DNA of 64,000 nt, taken from assembly GCA_033977485.1 (NCBI GenBank), contig CM066988.1, positions 1,185,501-1,249,500 on the forward strand, read 5' to 3'. The stretch comes from Hydrangea macrophylla (taxonomy: Eukaryota; Streptophyta; Magnoliopsida; Cornales; Hydrangeaceae). A model generated the notes under the pieces. The model made no database searches and was not told the DNA's origin. It saw nothing but the letters and a program-made list of their open reading frames with translations. Position numbers and translations under genes: made by a program. Shown one piece after another: positions 21,436 to 33,671 of this stretch (the stretch's first letter is position 1; each line of letters begins with the position of its first letter).

Positions 21436-21944
21436 AGGAGATCAAAGAGAAGGAAGAGAGAGAGAGAGAGAGAGAGAGAAGAGGTTGGGGGTTTGGTTTG
21501 GGTTTAGTGTTGGTGGTGGTGGGTTTGAGTTTGGTAGTGGTGGTAGCCCTTTAAGGATAGAGGTAGTGGTGGTGGCGGCGACAGGTGGTGGTGGTGGTGG
21601 CAGTAGGAGGTGGTGGCGGCAGATGGTGGTGGAATTGGTGGCCATGTGAGCAAAGATAAGAGATCAAAGAGAGAGGGAGAAAGAGATAGAGATGTTGGGG
21701 TTTGGTGGTGGTGGTGGTGGTGGTGGTTGCCCTTTGAAGGTGGTGGTGGTGGCGGCAGGTGGTGGTGGTGGTAGTGGTTACCCTTTGAGGGTGGAGGTGG
21801 TGGCTATGAGAAGAGAGAGAAGAGATCAAAGAAGGAGGGCAGTTTTGACATTTTACATATAACTTGATGTGTTTTTAATTTTTAAAAAGTACATGACTGA
21901 CTTTTAAATTGTCAGCAAAAAGTTGACTGAATTTTAATTCTCCC
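20426..21944. mobile_element. Foldback DNA element 2, left end lost
   Basis: Left arm starts with aaaagaaaatttatttaaaa, aligning with the interior of the foldback 1 left end; its outermost 50-60 bp are missing. CCA-rich repeats occupy 20535-20800 and ggagcaact units 20950-21110. The right-arm units (ttggtgagttgctcc) fill 21130-21320 and TGG/AG repeats 21350-21830. The right end is complete and ends gactgaattttaattctccc at 21944, the reverse complement of the foldback 1 left end apart from a few bases. No transposase. Confidence 0.75.
20951..21320. repeat. Inverted array of ggagcaact units in foldback 2
   Basis: Units ggagcaactatccaa and ggagcaactcaccaaacg on the left switch to the reverse complement after about 21110. 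Same unit as in foldback 1 but with different spacers (aatactgt, ataacgct). Confidence 0.8.
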
Positions 21945-22192
21945 TTTTAAAGTAAAAATGCTATACCTACAGTCAATTCCATTATGAATGTCACCCAAAC
22001 AATTTTGGTTTTTGATTTTAAATTACTCTTTGATTTTAGTAGGTCCCATATGGGTCTTATACGGATCCCACACGGAACTCATCAGAATCAAGGGCTAAGA
22101 TGTATTAGGTGTAGAAATCGTTATGAAAATTCATTATGGATGTAGCATTACTCTTCTTATTTTTAGGTGAAAAGGAAAGAGAACAAGTCATG
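21945..22192. other. Short unique spacer
   Basis: About 250 bp between foldback 2 and element F. No gene, no recognisable repeat. Confidence 0.5.
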
Positions 22193-22393
22193 TGTAGGTG
22201 ATCGGTACTAGCCAACTATGTGGCGTATGCCCATGTCACACCCAGTATCAATGTCTTTGACAAAATTTAATGATTCATCTCCACATGGATGACAGCTTAA
22301 CCTATATCCACACATACAGGGTCATATGAGTAGCACGTGATTGTCCCTACAAAAGGACTTTATTGCCCCCGAACACACGTGCGGAGTCATACT
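22193..22393 (+). repeat. Element F 5' LTR, first part
   Basis: Matches 31527-31735 of the 3' LTR (tgtccctacaaaaggacttt is in both with one change). Cut at 22393 by element E; the LTR resumes at 26968. Confidence 0.85.
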
Positions 22394-23630
22394 TGTTGGC
22401 CCAAATATGGAAACCTTAGATGGGGGTGAATAAGGTTTTAGCAGAGTGTTAACCTTTTAAAAACTTAACAGTAAATTAAACACAATCACAAGCAGTTATG
22501 TAAAGAGATAAGGGAAGAGATACTTGAAAACCAATTTTTAAAGTGGTTCGGCAATCGCACCCCGCGGCCTACGTCCACCCCTCAAGAACACCTCTTGAGG
22601 ATTCATTTACTCCGATCTACTTCACCTGTGTAGACCAAACCGTTACAAGAGCCTCCAATCTCTCCCAAAGAAGAAAACCTCTTCTTTGCAATCAAGGGTT
22701 ACTAACCCTCATTCTTTACAAATTGATTTGAATACAAATTGAAACTCTGTATATAGAATGGATAATACAAATAAAGCTCACTACAATTTTGCTCTCTCAA
22801 GAAATACGAATGAAAGATTTTGGGCAAATTGATAAACTCACATAACTTGGGCTCAAATGAAAATGTTTAAAGATCAAAGAGATGTGTGATCAATACTACT
22901 TTTTTCCAATCAAAATCTCTACCTCAAATAGCTTGGGAAAACATGTATTTATAGGCCTTGGAATATTATAGCCGTTGGTGGCAAGTTTGGTAATTAAAAA
23001 CCCCTCTAAAAACTAGCCATTACTGCCGTTCAGGTCGCTTCAGTCGACTGGGCCTTGAAGCAGTCGACTGAGATGTGTTTGCATTGGGCCCTCAGTCGAC
23101 TGCCCCTCCTTGTTTGACAGCCTGACACATCTCCACTAAAATGGCCATAAGTCCCTCTACAAAACTCGGATTTTTGATCCGTTTGATGTTTTAGAAACTA
23201 GGATCAAATACCTTTCCAACCATATAAGATTCAACATTTAATTATTTTCCAATTGGTTGGGGAAATGCTTTAAAGATGACCTACTTAAAATTTATTTCCA
23301 AAACTTTAACTTTTAGTATTTATTTGAGCCCCTATGAGTGTGAGATCAAGATGCCTTACAATGATTGTCCTAGACTTCAACCAAGGGTGAAATATCTTCA
23401 AGGTTAATCCTTGTTGAGCTCCTTATAATCTTGATTTACATCAATTAAATCTCATGCACACAAATATGTTAAAACATTGATACAATATTAATACAGGAGA
23501 TTATATATGAGCATAAAAATGACTATGATAATAACAAAGAATGAATCAATATGAATCATGTAATTATCATAGCATATTTGACATCATCAAAACATAATTA
23601 AATATGCCTTAATATACCTTAAGGTTAACA
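22394..23630 (-). repeat. Element E 3' LTR
   Basis: Begins tgttggcccaaatatgg and ends ccttaaggttaaca on the plus strand. About 50 bp shorter than the other LTR around 23090, where one palindrome-bearing segment is missing. Contains agtcgactg words at 23040-23105. Confidence 0.92.
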
Positions 23631-24051
23631 ATCTTCCCCTTTTTTATGATGGCAAACAACCAATGAAGGATATGCCAATATAAGCACATTTGGTCATTTT
23701 CATATTATCATTCATAATGGATATCATATGTTAAAGAACATGAATGATAACTACCCAAATACTTCTTCCCAATACTTCTCATATTTCTCCTCCTTTGACA
23801 TTATCAAAATGATTTGGGGATAAAACACAAAGCTCCCCCTCACAATAGGCATACAAATCAAAAGGCCAAAAAGATACCAAAAATAAACAAATATAACCAC
23901 GTGTGAGAAAATGAATACATGAAAGTGCTCCCCCTAAGCATGTGCAATGATAAAGGATACAAAAGATATAAATAGAGAGCATATTCTCTCAAAAGATACC
24001 AATAATAAAGTTGGAGAACTCAAAATATAAGATAAACAAAAATTCAGTCGG

Positions 24052-24240
24052 ATCAGTCGACTGGAGAACTCCTTTAGTCGACGTCCCTAGGCAGAGAGTT
24101 AAAAATTATCAAAATAGTCGACTGGGTCGACTTGTGAGTCGACTGAACTAAAGAGAAATTTTGAAATAAAATTGAAAGAAGCCTCAGCCGACGAAAACAA
24201 AAAGGCATCAGTCGACTGTGTCGGGGTACCAGTCGACTGC
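24052..24240. repeat. Cluster of agtcgact palindromes inside element E
   Basis: At least six copies or near copies of agtcgact(g) in 190 bp (near 24056, 24074, 24116, 24124, 24137, 24212, 24231), in otherwise AT-rich DNA. The same word is repeated in both LTRs upstream of the TATA box. Confidence 0.85.
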
Positions 24241-24589
24241 TTTGTTCAGCAGTCCATAAAAATGACAGTTCAGCAGCAAAAATTTAAATGATTCACAAAA
24301 CATCATTTGGTCTAACCATTATTAAAACTTTGTCTAATCAAACAAAAACATATCATCATTTTTTAAACAAGCAATATGAAGAGTGTGATGCTTTATGTAA
24401 AGACATATCCAAATCGTAAGTGGATGAAACAAGATTATGCATAAAAAATCAAGTATACATATCTAAACAAAAACAAAGTGATTTGAAACAAATAAGAGTA
24501 TGATATGAAATCAATCAAAAAAAATTTAAGTAGGATGATGAAAACAAATCAAAACAAAATAACCTACTAACCTACCATTACCAAATCAA

Positions 24590-25611
24590 TACTTAACCTT
24601 TGTCCAAGCATTTCTTGGATGCTCCATTTGCCGAGTTGGTAGGAAACGCCCTTTCCAATGTCATAAGGCTAAGATTGACAATCTCTTCACCATTTGAGTC
24701 GTCGTCCGATGATTCGCTCTCGGAACTACTATTAGTGGCCTTGATTGTCTTCTTTTGTGTTTTTCCTCCTTGGGTGACTTCTTTCCTGATTTTTCTTTCT
24801 TTAGAAACTTTCCAAATTTTCGGGTGATCTTTGTCATTTCCTCATCCTCATCACTCTCAACATCTTTCCTCTTTTTCTTTCAGCTTGAGGATTTTAAAGC
24901 CATGTCTCCCCTTTTGGCCTCTTTCACTTCCAATTTGTTGTCTTCACTTTTGAAGACGGCCAATTCCATTTCATGAGTTATGAGAGAACCCATGAGTTGT
25001 TCCAAGGAGAGTGTTGAAAGTTCCTTTGCTTCACGAACCGCCGTGACCTTTGGTTGCCAATCCTTTGATAAAGACCTAAGCACTTTCTCAATCATTTCTT
25101 CATTAGTATAAACTTTACCAAGGTTTTTCAAGTTATTAATAAGAATGGTAAAACGAGAAAGCATATCTCCAATAGATTCATATGGCAGCATTTTAAACAT
25201 TTCATAAGTTTGAACAAGCAAATTGATTTTAGACTTTTTAACTTGGCTTGTTCCCTCATGAGCATTTTCAAGTTTATCCCAAATTTCTTTTGTGGATACG
25301 CAAGATGAAATTCTATTGTATTCATTTGGGTCTAAACCACAATATAATAAATTCATTGCCATAGCATTTATTTTTATGAGTTTCTTATTGGCATTATATT
25401 CATCTCCCGTCTTTGGAATCGAAAAACCATTTTCAATTTTTGTAGGTAGATGAGGCCCTTTGAACACGATTTGCCATAAATCAAAATCTTGAGAAATCAT
25501 ATAGATTCTCATTCTATTTTTCCAATAGGCATAGTTTGAGCCTTAAAAACATGGTGGTCCTAATGTTGATTGACCCTCACAATAATAAATGCAAGAAGAA
25601 TCGTTTTCCAT
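24590..25611 (-). pseudogene. Element E gag, degraded
   Basis: The minus strand from ATG 25611 (MENDSSCIYY) has one TAA at about 25543 in the position of the usual FDGSNYAYWK motif. It is then open from GSNYAYWKNRMRIYM through WQIVFKGPHLPT, CVSTKEIWDKLENAHEGT, KINLLVQTYEMFKMLPYE and TLSLEQLMGSLITHEMEL. This is a copia Gag of the DUF4219/UBN2 type. A TGA at 24880 interrupts it; a Lys/Glu-rich tail (KITRKFGKFLKKEKSGKK) continues, then frameshifts into a Ser/Glu/Asp stretch (NSSSESESSDDD, NLSLM). The CCHC zinc knuckle normally found after this tail is absent. Gag binds and packages RNA; without pol, this element depends on enzymes from elsewhere. Confidence 0.85.
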
Positions 25612-25660
25612 TGGATCTTATCTCTAGATTTTCAAAAATCTTTTGAAAAAGAAGAGCCGA

Positions 25661-25675
25661 GGCTCTGATACTAAT
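25661..25675 (-). other. Element E primer-binding site
   Basis: The minus strand reads attagtatcagagcc next to the LTR end, complementary to the initiator tRNA-Met 3' end. Confidence 0.85.
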
Positions 25676-26962
25676 TGTTGGCCCAAATATGGAAACCTTA
25701 GAGGGGGGGTGAATAAGGTTATAGCGGAATGTTAACCTTTTAAAAACTTAATAGCAAATTAAACACAATCATAAGCAATTATGTAAAGAGATAAGAGAAG
25801 AGATACTTGCAAACCAATTTTTCAAGTGGTTCGGCAATCGCACCCTGCAGCCTACGTCCACCCCTCAAGAACACCACTTGAGGATTCCTTTACTCCGATC
25901 TACTTCACGGGTGTAGACCAAACCGTTACAAGAGCCTGCAATCTTTCTCAAAGAAGAAAACCTCTTCTTTGCAATCAAGGGTTACTAACCCTCACTCTTT
26001 ACAAATTGATTTGAATACAAATTAAAACTCTCTATATAGAATGGTTAATACAAATAAAGCTCACTACAATTTTTCTCTCTCAAGAAATACAAATGAAAGA
26101 TTTTGAGCAAATTGATAAACTCACACAACTAGGGCTTAAATGAAAATGTTTAATGATCAAAGAGATGTGTGATCAATACTACTTTTTTCCAATCAAAATC
26201 TCTATCTCAAATAGCTTGGGAAAACATGTATTTATAGGCCTTGGAAGATTATAGCCGTTGGTGGCAAGTTTGGTAATTAAAAACCCCTAAAAACTAGCTG
26301 TTTTTGCCTTCTAGGTAGCTTCAATTGACTGGGCCTTGAAGCAGTCGACTGAGATGTGTTTACAGAGGGTTCTGCTTGAATTCTGCTCACTTCGGTCGAC
26401 TGCATCGGGCCCTCAATCGACCGCCCCTCCCTGTTTGATAGCCTGACACATCTCCACTAAAATGGCCATAACTCCCTCTACAAAACCGGATTTTTGATCC
26501 GTTTAATGTTTTGGAAACTAGGTTCAATCAAATACCTTTCCAACCATATAAGATTCAACATTTAATTATTTTCCAGTTGGCTGGGGCATTTCTTTAAAGA
26601 TGACCTACTTAAAATTTATTTCCAAAACTTTAACTTTTAGAGTTTGTATGAGCCCCTATGAGTGTGAGATCAAGATGCCTTACAATGATGGTCCTAGACT
26701 TCAACCAAGGGTGAAATATCTTCAAGTCTGCAAGCTCGATCCTTGTTGAGCTCCTTGTAATCTTGATCTACATCAAATAAATCTCATGCACACAAAGATG
26801 ATAAAACATTGATACAATATTAATACATGAGATTGTATATGAGCATAAAAATGACTATGATAATAACAAAGAATGAATCAATATGAATCATGTAATTATC
26901 ATAGCATATTTGACATCATCAAAACATAATTAAATATGCCTTAATATACCTTAAGGTTAACA
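25676..26962 (-). repeat. Element E 5' LTR with promoter
   Basis: On the plus strand starts tgttggcccaaatatgg. A TATA box (minus strand ctataaata, 26229-26237) lies about 90 bp downstream of a cluster of gtcgac-containing words at 26325-26420. Confidence 0.9.
26229..26237 (-). promoter_or_regulatory. Predicted TATA box of element E
   Basis: Minus strand ctataaata within the 5' LTR; identical box in the other LTR near 22949-22957. Good match to the plant TATA consensus. Confidence 0.65.
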
Positions 26963-27758
26963 ATACTCACACGGGGCACCTTGAGGGGACTGCTACCCCA
27001 GTGCATTCGCCCCTGCAAGTGCACTAACCCCTCCAGCTACTACCGCTGCTCAACGAACCACTCCAAAGCAGAATGTAACAACCCTCCAAAATGTAACGAG
27101 TGGCCATTCCATCACAGTGCCTCTAATACGACACAAGTCCATACACTTGCCTTAAATACACATTGAACACTCCATTCCTCCTCCAAAACGTTCCATCATA
27201 CCTCTCACTTCCTAAATTCCTAAGTAACTTATACTAACTGACACGCTTATGTATATGTTTATATACATTTTTTTTATTATACATATATATGTTTTACCCA
27301 TCACACATTTGATTCAACCATCCTCAGTAAGGGAGCCATACTTGATGGTGGTCACATCTATTGGGATCTTGAGAGTTTATGGCTAGGGCCAATGGCATCT
27401 CCCCAACTGAACGCACTTTACAGGTAAAGCTAGGGTTGGTTCCAAAGAGAAAGAGAGACATATGACAAACTCACGTGCCACCCCCGTCCTCGTCATACAT
27501 TCCCTAAGACAAGGGAACCATACCTCCTTAACCCCCTTCAACACTCACACCAACCCACACCTCGATAACTCCTTTTACATTAAATCTCATCACATTGTCA
27601 TTCTGCGCCGAACATAGTCCTATACCACAACCTCCCCAAATCTCGCGAAATGACCTCGCATTTAATGTCTGCCATTCGACACCTCCGCACCTCAAAGCCA
27701 CACCGAACAACTCACATCTCATTAAATGCCTTCAACTACTATGCCGCTCAAAATCTAG

Positions 27759-27766
27759 TATAAATA
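27759..27766 (+). promoter_or_regulatory. Predicted TATA box of element F
   Basis: tataaata in the context atctagtataaatatccc; the 3' LTR equivalent is degraded (aatataattatcc near 32330). Confidence 0.5.
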
Positions 27767-28052
27767 TCCCTACCCCAGTGAAACTTAGATGGGGCAAGTC
27801 ACAACAACAAGCCATTCTCAACCCTCTCAAGAACAAAAAACAAAAAATAACTAAAACTCCAAGGCATTTTCTCTCTTAGCAACCTACAACTAAAAAAAGT
27901 CCTCACTCTCAACCTTCATCCTTCACTGTCCTTCCCAACCTACTCCTCCACTTTTCACCTCTAATCTTAGCCTCTCTCACAGACTCATAACTCCACAAAC
28001 TTAATCCCTCTGAAACCTGCACTATCTACAGTATACCCATTCATCACTGCTG

Positions 28053-28053
<1 letters not shown>

Positions 28054-28098
<45 letters not shown>
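28054..28098 (+). repeat. (TC)n microsatellite
   Basis: Uninterrupted TC dinucleotides inside the element F 5' LTR. The 3' LTR has (TC)n and (TA)n at 32638-32705 in the same place. Confidence 0.95.
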
Positions 28099-28102
<4 letters not shown>

Positions 28103-29924
28103 GGAACTACCTTGGCTCTCACTCGAGCCACGTCCTCTCTGGGACCCATACCCATTTACTCTACTATCATTTTACATTATTTTACTATATTTTACACACT
28201 CTGACCTGCTACATGTTATACCTCTCTTGACACATCATCCACACTATAAAAGAACTCACATATTTTGGCGATCACGATGAGACGTATACTCATAAGCATG
28301 GTTAGGAAACAATAATAGCTTAATTTCCAAATCCAAGGGACGTCCCCTACAGAAATACAAGGGCCCCCCTACCCTATCCAATGCTCACCCACAGAGCACA
28401 AACACCAGTTAGGGGAGCCTGTACATTCTCATTATGACTCTCAAGGGTCATTTTCTGCAATGGAAATCAGAATCCAAAAATAACTTTGAAAGAATAGAGG
28501 TGTAACAAAAATAGCTCTAGAAACTTGAGGATTAATAATACTATATCATAGAGACTCTAGCCGCAATGGTACGAGGAGTTGCATTACACCCACCGCTCAA
28601 TGCCACTTTCGGAATGGACAATGTGCTACTAACCTCTGCTCACCCTACGCAAGTCAAGGAGGCAAAATCAACCAATAGAGACACCTCATTGACTACACAA
28701 TGATATGAGGGGTTGCGTCGCACCCACTGCTCAGTGCCACATCCAGCATAGACAATGTGCTACTAACCTCTACTCGTCCCCAACACCCTACACAAGTCAA
28801 GGAGGCAAAAGCCATAAATGGAGACACATCATTGACCATGGAAATAGAGAAATAGAGATATTATGGTTATATCACCCTCATAGATGAGGAGCTCCCAGAA
28901 ATAACTACACCTATAAAGTTGAAGGTGATCCCAAAAGTAGACAAGTAGTTCCCATAAACATTTGTACCCATGAAGTTGGAAGTGCTCCCAAGCAGCTCCT
29001 AAAAATATCTACATCCATAAAGCTGGAGGTGCTCCCAAAAGTAGATAAGAAGCTCCAAGAAGCAGCTACAAACCTGCACCGATGAAGTTAGAGGTGTTCG
29101 CAAAAGTAGATGAGTAGCTCACTTAAGCAACTTCTACCCTTAAAGCGAGAGGTTGGTTGAGCTCCCAAAAGCAACTTCACTCATGGAGCTCGAGGTACCA
29201 AAAGTAGAGTACGAACTCTTAACCAAGGCCATGAGTTCATCTGTGCTGGCACCTCGAACCAAAAACTACTGTGCTTCCATCGGCGGTAGCGCCTTCATCC
29301 AAGGTCGTGCCTCTATCCATGGTCGCGCCTTCGTCAGCGGCCGCCCCTCCAATCACAGTCACAACTCCATCGATGATCGCGCCTCAATCCATGGTCGCGC
29401 CTTCATTCGCGACCATTCCTCCTCTAACCACTGTCGCACCTCTGACCATGGTCACACTTACATCCATGGTCGAGATTGCAACCATGGCTGTTCCTCAATC
29501 CATAGGGGCTCCTCCATGTATGGGCGCGCCCTCAGGGGATTACTATTCATCCATGAGGCACTACTCATCCATAGTCGCTAGTCATTCTCTATAGGTCACT
29601 ATTCACCGACTAGTCAATATTCACCTTCATGAGTACTATCCATCACATAGTCATGGATTATGGGGTCATTGGGTGTGGTTAAGGTATCGATGCTCAAGGT
29701 ATGTGGGATCACGGTACACGTTGGGGGCTCGTACACACTCACGATAGGGGGTGCTAGTAACGATGATTTTGGCTAGGGAAACTAGTTATGGAAACCAATT
29801 ACCAAGCCCTCGCATGATAACCCAACATTCTGCCATCACCCAATGATCATTCTACACCTTTCAACAACTTCACAACGCACTTTTATCTCCTTCATCCTCT
29901 ACTCTGTACAAAAAATAAAAAAAT

Positions 29925-30320
29925 TGTCGCAGTGCACCCTTCGCCGTAGCCCCCTTCGCCCCCAAGCTTGTCATGGTGCCCTCTCCGCCTTCCCTAAAAA
30001 AAAAATTAATTTGTCACAATGAAAACTTCGCCACACCCCTCTTCTCTCCCCTTCGTCCCCCCTCTCCCCAGCTTGTCACGGTGCCCTTTCTGCCTCCCCT
30101 CAAAAAAATATTTCTCACGGTGCACCCTTCATTGTACGCCACTTCACCCCCCGCTTGTTTTGTTACCCCCTCTGTCTTGCCTAATTTTTTTTTATCACAG
30201 TGCACCCTTCACCGCACTCCCCATTCGCGCCCAAGGTTGTCGCGGTGCCTTCTCCAACTCCCCTAAAAAAAATTTGCAGTGCACCATTCGCTGCACCCCC
30301 TTTTTCCCCTAGCTTGTCAC
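29925..30320 (+). repeat. Tandem repeat of about 85-90 bp
   Basis: Four to five units each containing cacagtgcacccttcgc, cttgtcacggtgcc and a poly-A tract, beginning near 29925, 30010, 30100, 30185 and 30270. Confidence 0.75.
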
Positions 30321-30339
30321 GCTTTCTCCCTCTAGCCTT

Positions 30340-30785
30340 ACTAGGGCGGCACGAGCCATGCTCTCCCCCTTTTGAGAAGGGTGGCACGAGCATCGTGCTC
30401 TCTTCCTCAGGGTGGCACGAGCATCACACTCTCTCCTTGCCCCCAATTCAAGTGGCAGGGGTTATTCCCTCTACTCATTTAGGGAGACATACTAGGGTGA
30501 CTCACAAGCAACACGTACTAACCCTTTTGAGAAGGGTGGCACGAGCAATGCGCTCTCCACCTTAGGGCGGCATGAGTATCACATTGTCCCTTGTTCTACA
30601 CAGGTGCCATGGGCAACCTCCCTCCCTCTTGCTCTCCACCCTCAGGGTGGTATGAGTATCACACTCTCCATTATTCCACGTAGGAGGTACGGACAACCCC
30701 CTCCCCCATTTGAGACTAAGGGCGGTAGAGCGTTAAGCTCTCCCCCTTTAGGGTAGCACGAGCATCACGCTCTCCCCCGCTACCC
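30340..30785 (+). repeat. Tandem repeat around gggtggcacgagcat
   Basis: About ten spaced copies of gggtggcacgagcatcac followed by gctctcccc, with irregular spacers. Confidence 0.75.
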
Positions 30786-31526
30786 TAAAGCTAACCACTG
30801 ATCTCTCCATTTCTCGAGTCCATAAAGTACTGATCTAAACAAAGATGAACACAAAGGAGCCTACATAAGCAACAAGAAAGAAAACATTGTGCAGAATCTA
30901 AGAAGAAGCAATAGTAAAGAGGGGTCATATTTTGTTAACAGCCACAATGATTACATCGGCCCTACATACTCATGCTAGAAGCCATATTACAAATATTACT
31001 AAAGTACAATATATCATGGAAAGCCCGTTGCCCCAACCAAAGATTCTCTGGCGACTAGCATAGGCCTTCTAAGGGACGTTCACCAGTAAAGACAAAGATT
31101 TATGTTCTTTTCCCTAGTAAAGATAAAGCCTCAACAATTCAAAGGCATAACAACCTCATTGGATGTGTAGCCACTGTGGAAAGCTTTAAAACATCTTTGA
31201 ATACAAAAATAGTCCACCAGAGCAATCACAAGAGCAAAGTCCCAAACAGCTCCCAAGGCGATTACACATTACTATGAAACTTTTGAAAGATCGAGTGTAA
31301 AGAATAAACTTGAAGATCGCCTCCCTTTATAGTGAAACAAGAAAACTATACATCACATGAAAACAAAGCATGAAAAATCTAATCAGACCTCCAATACTAT
31401 AAGAAGATGTCTCACACCTACTATGTCTTGTGGGCCACCCCAAATCTTAGCTTGGATTTGTACTCTTAGAAAATTTATGCCCGCTTACCACGTAAAATGC
31501 ACCCAGCATGCGGTCAGAGGGGCTAA

Positions 31527-32635
31527 TGCAGGTAATCAGTACTAGCCAACTAGGTGGCATGTGCCCATGTCACACCCAACATCATATGTCCTTGACAAAG
31601 TCTAATGATTCATCTCCATGTGGATGATAGCTTAACCCACATCCACACATAGAGAGCCATATGAGTAGCACATGACCGTCCCTACAAAAGGACTTTAGTG
31701 TCCCCGGACACACATGCAGAGACACACTCACACGGGACACGAAGAGGGGACCATTGCCCTAGTGCACTCGCCACTGTAAGTACGCCAACCCCCCTCAAGC
31801 TACTACCATTGCCTAATGCACCCCTCCAAGGCAAAATCTAACAACCCTCCAAAATGTAATGAGTGGCCATTTCGTCACAACCCCTCCAATACGACACAAG
31901 CTTATCACTTTGGGTGGTCATATCGATTAGGATCTCGAGAGTTCATGGCTATGTAGCTAGGGTTAAGGATATCTTCCTAACTTAACTCCCCTTACAGGCA
32001 AAGTTAGGGTTGTTTCTAAAGAGAAAAAGAGACACGTGACCACTCACGTGCCACCCCCATCCTCGTCATACCTTTCCTAAGAAAGGGAACCATACCTCCT
32101 CAACCCCATCTAACACTCATACTAACCCATACCTCGACAACTCCCTTTATAGCAAATCTCATCACAATGTCACTCCGCGCCGAACATAGTCCCATACAAT
32201 AACCTCTCTAAATCTCGCAAAATGACCTCGCATTTAATGCCTATCGTTTGGTGCCTCCGTACCTCAAAGCTACACTGAATAGCTCACATCTTATTACATA
32301 CCTTCAACTACTATACTGCTCAAAAACCAATATAATTATCCTCACCCAATTAAAACTCAGAGGGAACAAGACACAATGATAGGCCATTCTCATCCCTCTC
32401 AAGAACGAACAACTGAAAATATCTGAAATTCCAAGGCATTTGTTCTCTTAGCAACCTGCGACTAACAAAAGCCCTTAATCTCAACCTTTATCCTCCACTA
32501 TCCTTGCCAACCTACTCCTCCACTCTTCAACTCTAATCTTAGCCTTTCTTACAGACTCATAACTCTAGCAACTCCACATTCTTAATCCCTCTGAAACCTC
32601 CACTATCTACTATATACCCATTCATCACCGCTTCT

Positions 32636-32687
<52 letters not shown>

Positions 32688-32861
32688 CTATCTATCTCTC
32701 TCTCCCACATTTAGAACTACCTTTGCTCTTACTTGAGCCACAACCTCTTTGGGACCCAAATCCATTTACTCTACTATTATTTTATATTTGTTTACAATAT
32801 TTTGCACATATATGTTACTCCTCTCTTGACATATCATCCACACTACAAAAAAACTCACACA
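31527..32861 (+). repeat. Element F 3' LTR, uninterrupted
   Basis: Provides the empty site for element E (cacactcacacgg without insert). Ends ctcacaca at 32861, followed by ttatg. Confidence 0.85.
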
Positions 32862-32866
32862 TTATG

Positions 32867-33067
32867 CAAGAAAAAGAGACCAGTAATGCTAATTATATTA
32901 ATGTTGGGATTATATTCACTTAAAGTGATTTGGACGTTACATATTGTGAGTGTGTTTGTATCATTTTGATATATGAATAATGTGTACTTATGTTGAATTA
33001 TAAATAATCGTGTTGCGGTGTTTGGAAAGGTTTTATACACAAAAATTCATGATCATCTGCTTCCTTC
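32867..33067. other. Short AT-rich spacer
   Basis: About 200 bp between element F and the copia remnant G. No gene; may be a fragment of another LTR. Confidence 0.4.
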
Positions 33068-33284
33068 TGTTGGATTATTTGTTGGGTTATAACATTTGTG
33101 CATGAAAAACAAATGTAGAGAGCTTTATAATGCCTTCCAATAGTTCTCTAGTTCAGAAAGTAAAAGATGTAATATTCCAACTCTCTTTTATAATAACCTA
33201 GGTTTAGGTATTTATAGTAGACTTTCCAAAATCCAATAAGGAATCCAAATTCATATATAACTTTCCAAAACCAACTGTCAACGA

Positions 33285-33460
33285 ATAGCTCGCCCCCCGA
33301 GAGAGATTCCTAGTGGGTGGACCGCCCAGGCGAGATACCTATCGGGTGGACCACCCGAGACAGATACCTAGCGGGAGACTTTTCAGAAAGTTACTAACAA
33401 AGCTCACTTCAGAGCTCACTTAAATGCTCGCTCGGGTGGCCCGAGCGGTAATGTCTTCCA
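33285..33460. repeat. Palindromic word cluster in LTR of G
   Basis: Hyphenated palindromes such as cgggtggaccacccg and gctcgggtggcccgagc recur in this 175-bp stretch, upstream of the TATA box in the minus orientation. Confidence 0.75.
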
Positions 33461-33671
33461 AAATTCCCTTTTTCCCAAAGCACTTCAAATTAAGCCTTTC
33501 TTCCAAAAATCTCCACCTTGGCAAAAATTTACAGGCAACAAACTTTCCCAACCTAATCCAACATCACCACCATCTCCAACACAGCATGAATACCATGCCA
33601 ATCCAAAACACAATCTCCTTGCTCCGGGCAACACACATTTAAGTGTGCACAATATTGGCCAAGTTCAAACA

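Larger units (their letters stand above)
22394..26962 (-). mobile_element. Gag-only copia derivative, element E
   Basis: LTRs 22394-23630 and 25676-26962 with target duplication atact at 22389-22393 and 26963-26967. The uninterrupted copy in the F 3' LTR confirms the empty site. Minus orientation is shown by the tRNA-Met primer-binding site (atactagtatcagagcc type, 25661-25675) and a polypurine tract (aaaaaaggggaagat on the minus strand, 23631-23645). The interior is only 2045 bp and encodes a gag remnant but no protease, integrase, RT or RNase H. It must have been mobilised by a related copia element. Confidence 0.9.
26968..28262 (+). repeat. Element F 5' LTR, second part
   Basis: Continues from 22393 after removal of element E. 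Contains a TATA box (tataaata, 27759-27766) and a (TC)n tract at 28054-28098. Matches 31730-32861 with many substitutions, so element F is comparatively old. Confidence 0.85.
28263..31526 (+). other. Element F interior without coding capacity
   Basis: Starts ttttggcgatcacgatgag, a possible primer-binding site. Holds several tandem repeat blocks: two copies of about 140 bp (28564-28850), units of about 75 bp (28885-29175), units around ccatggtcgcgcctt (29290-29480), about five units of roughly 85-90 bp (29925-30320) and units around gggtggcacgagcat (30340-30780). 30790-31526 shows nothing recognisable. The frames seen here are by-products of the repeats. Confidence 0.65.
22193..32861 (+). mobile_element. 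Large non-autonomous LTR element F
   Basis: Two direct repeats start tgtaggtgatcggtactagc (22193) and tgcaggtaatcagtactagc (31527) and end ctcacata (28262) and ctcacaca (32861). The interior 28263-31526 has no gag or pol and is mostly tandem repeats. A purine-rich gcggtcagaggggctaa precedes the right LTR, fixing plus orientation. A tentative target duplication is tcatg (22188) and ttatg (32862), one mismatch. Element E lies inside its 5' LTR. This is the layout of a LARD-type derivative. Confidence 0.75.

Noticed and set aside
410..21944. A single foldback element spanning both copies
   Set aside because: Each side has its own left-arm order of repeats, so two elements are more likely, although a composite product of recombination is not excluded.
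29153..29594. 142-codon frame with repeated SIHGRAF-type units
   Set aside because: Product of a short tandem repeat inside element F; no start context or conservation evidence, and overlapping frames are equally open.
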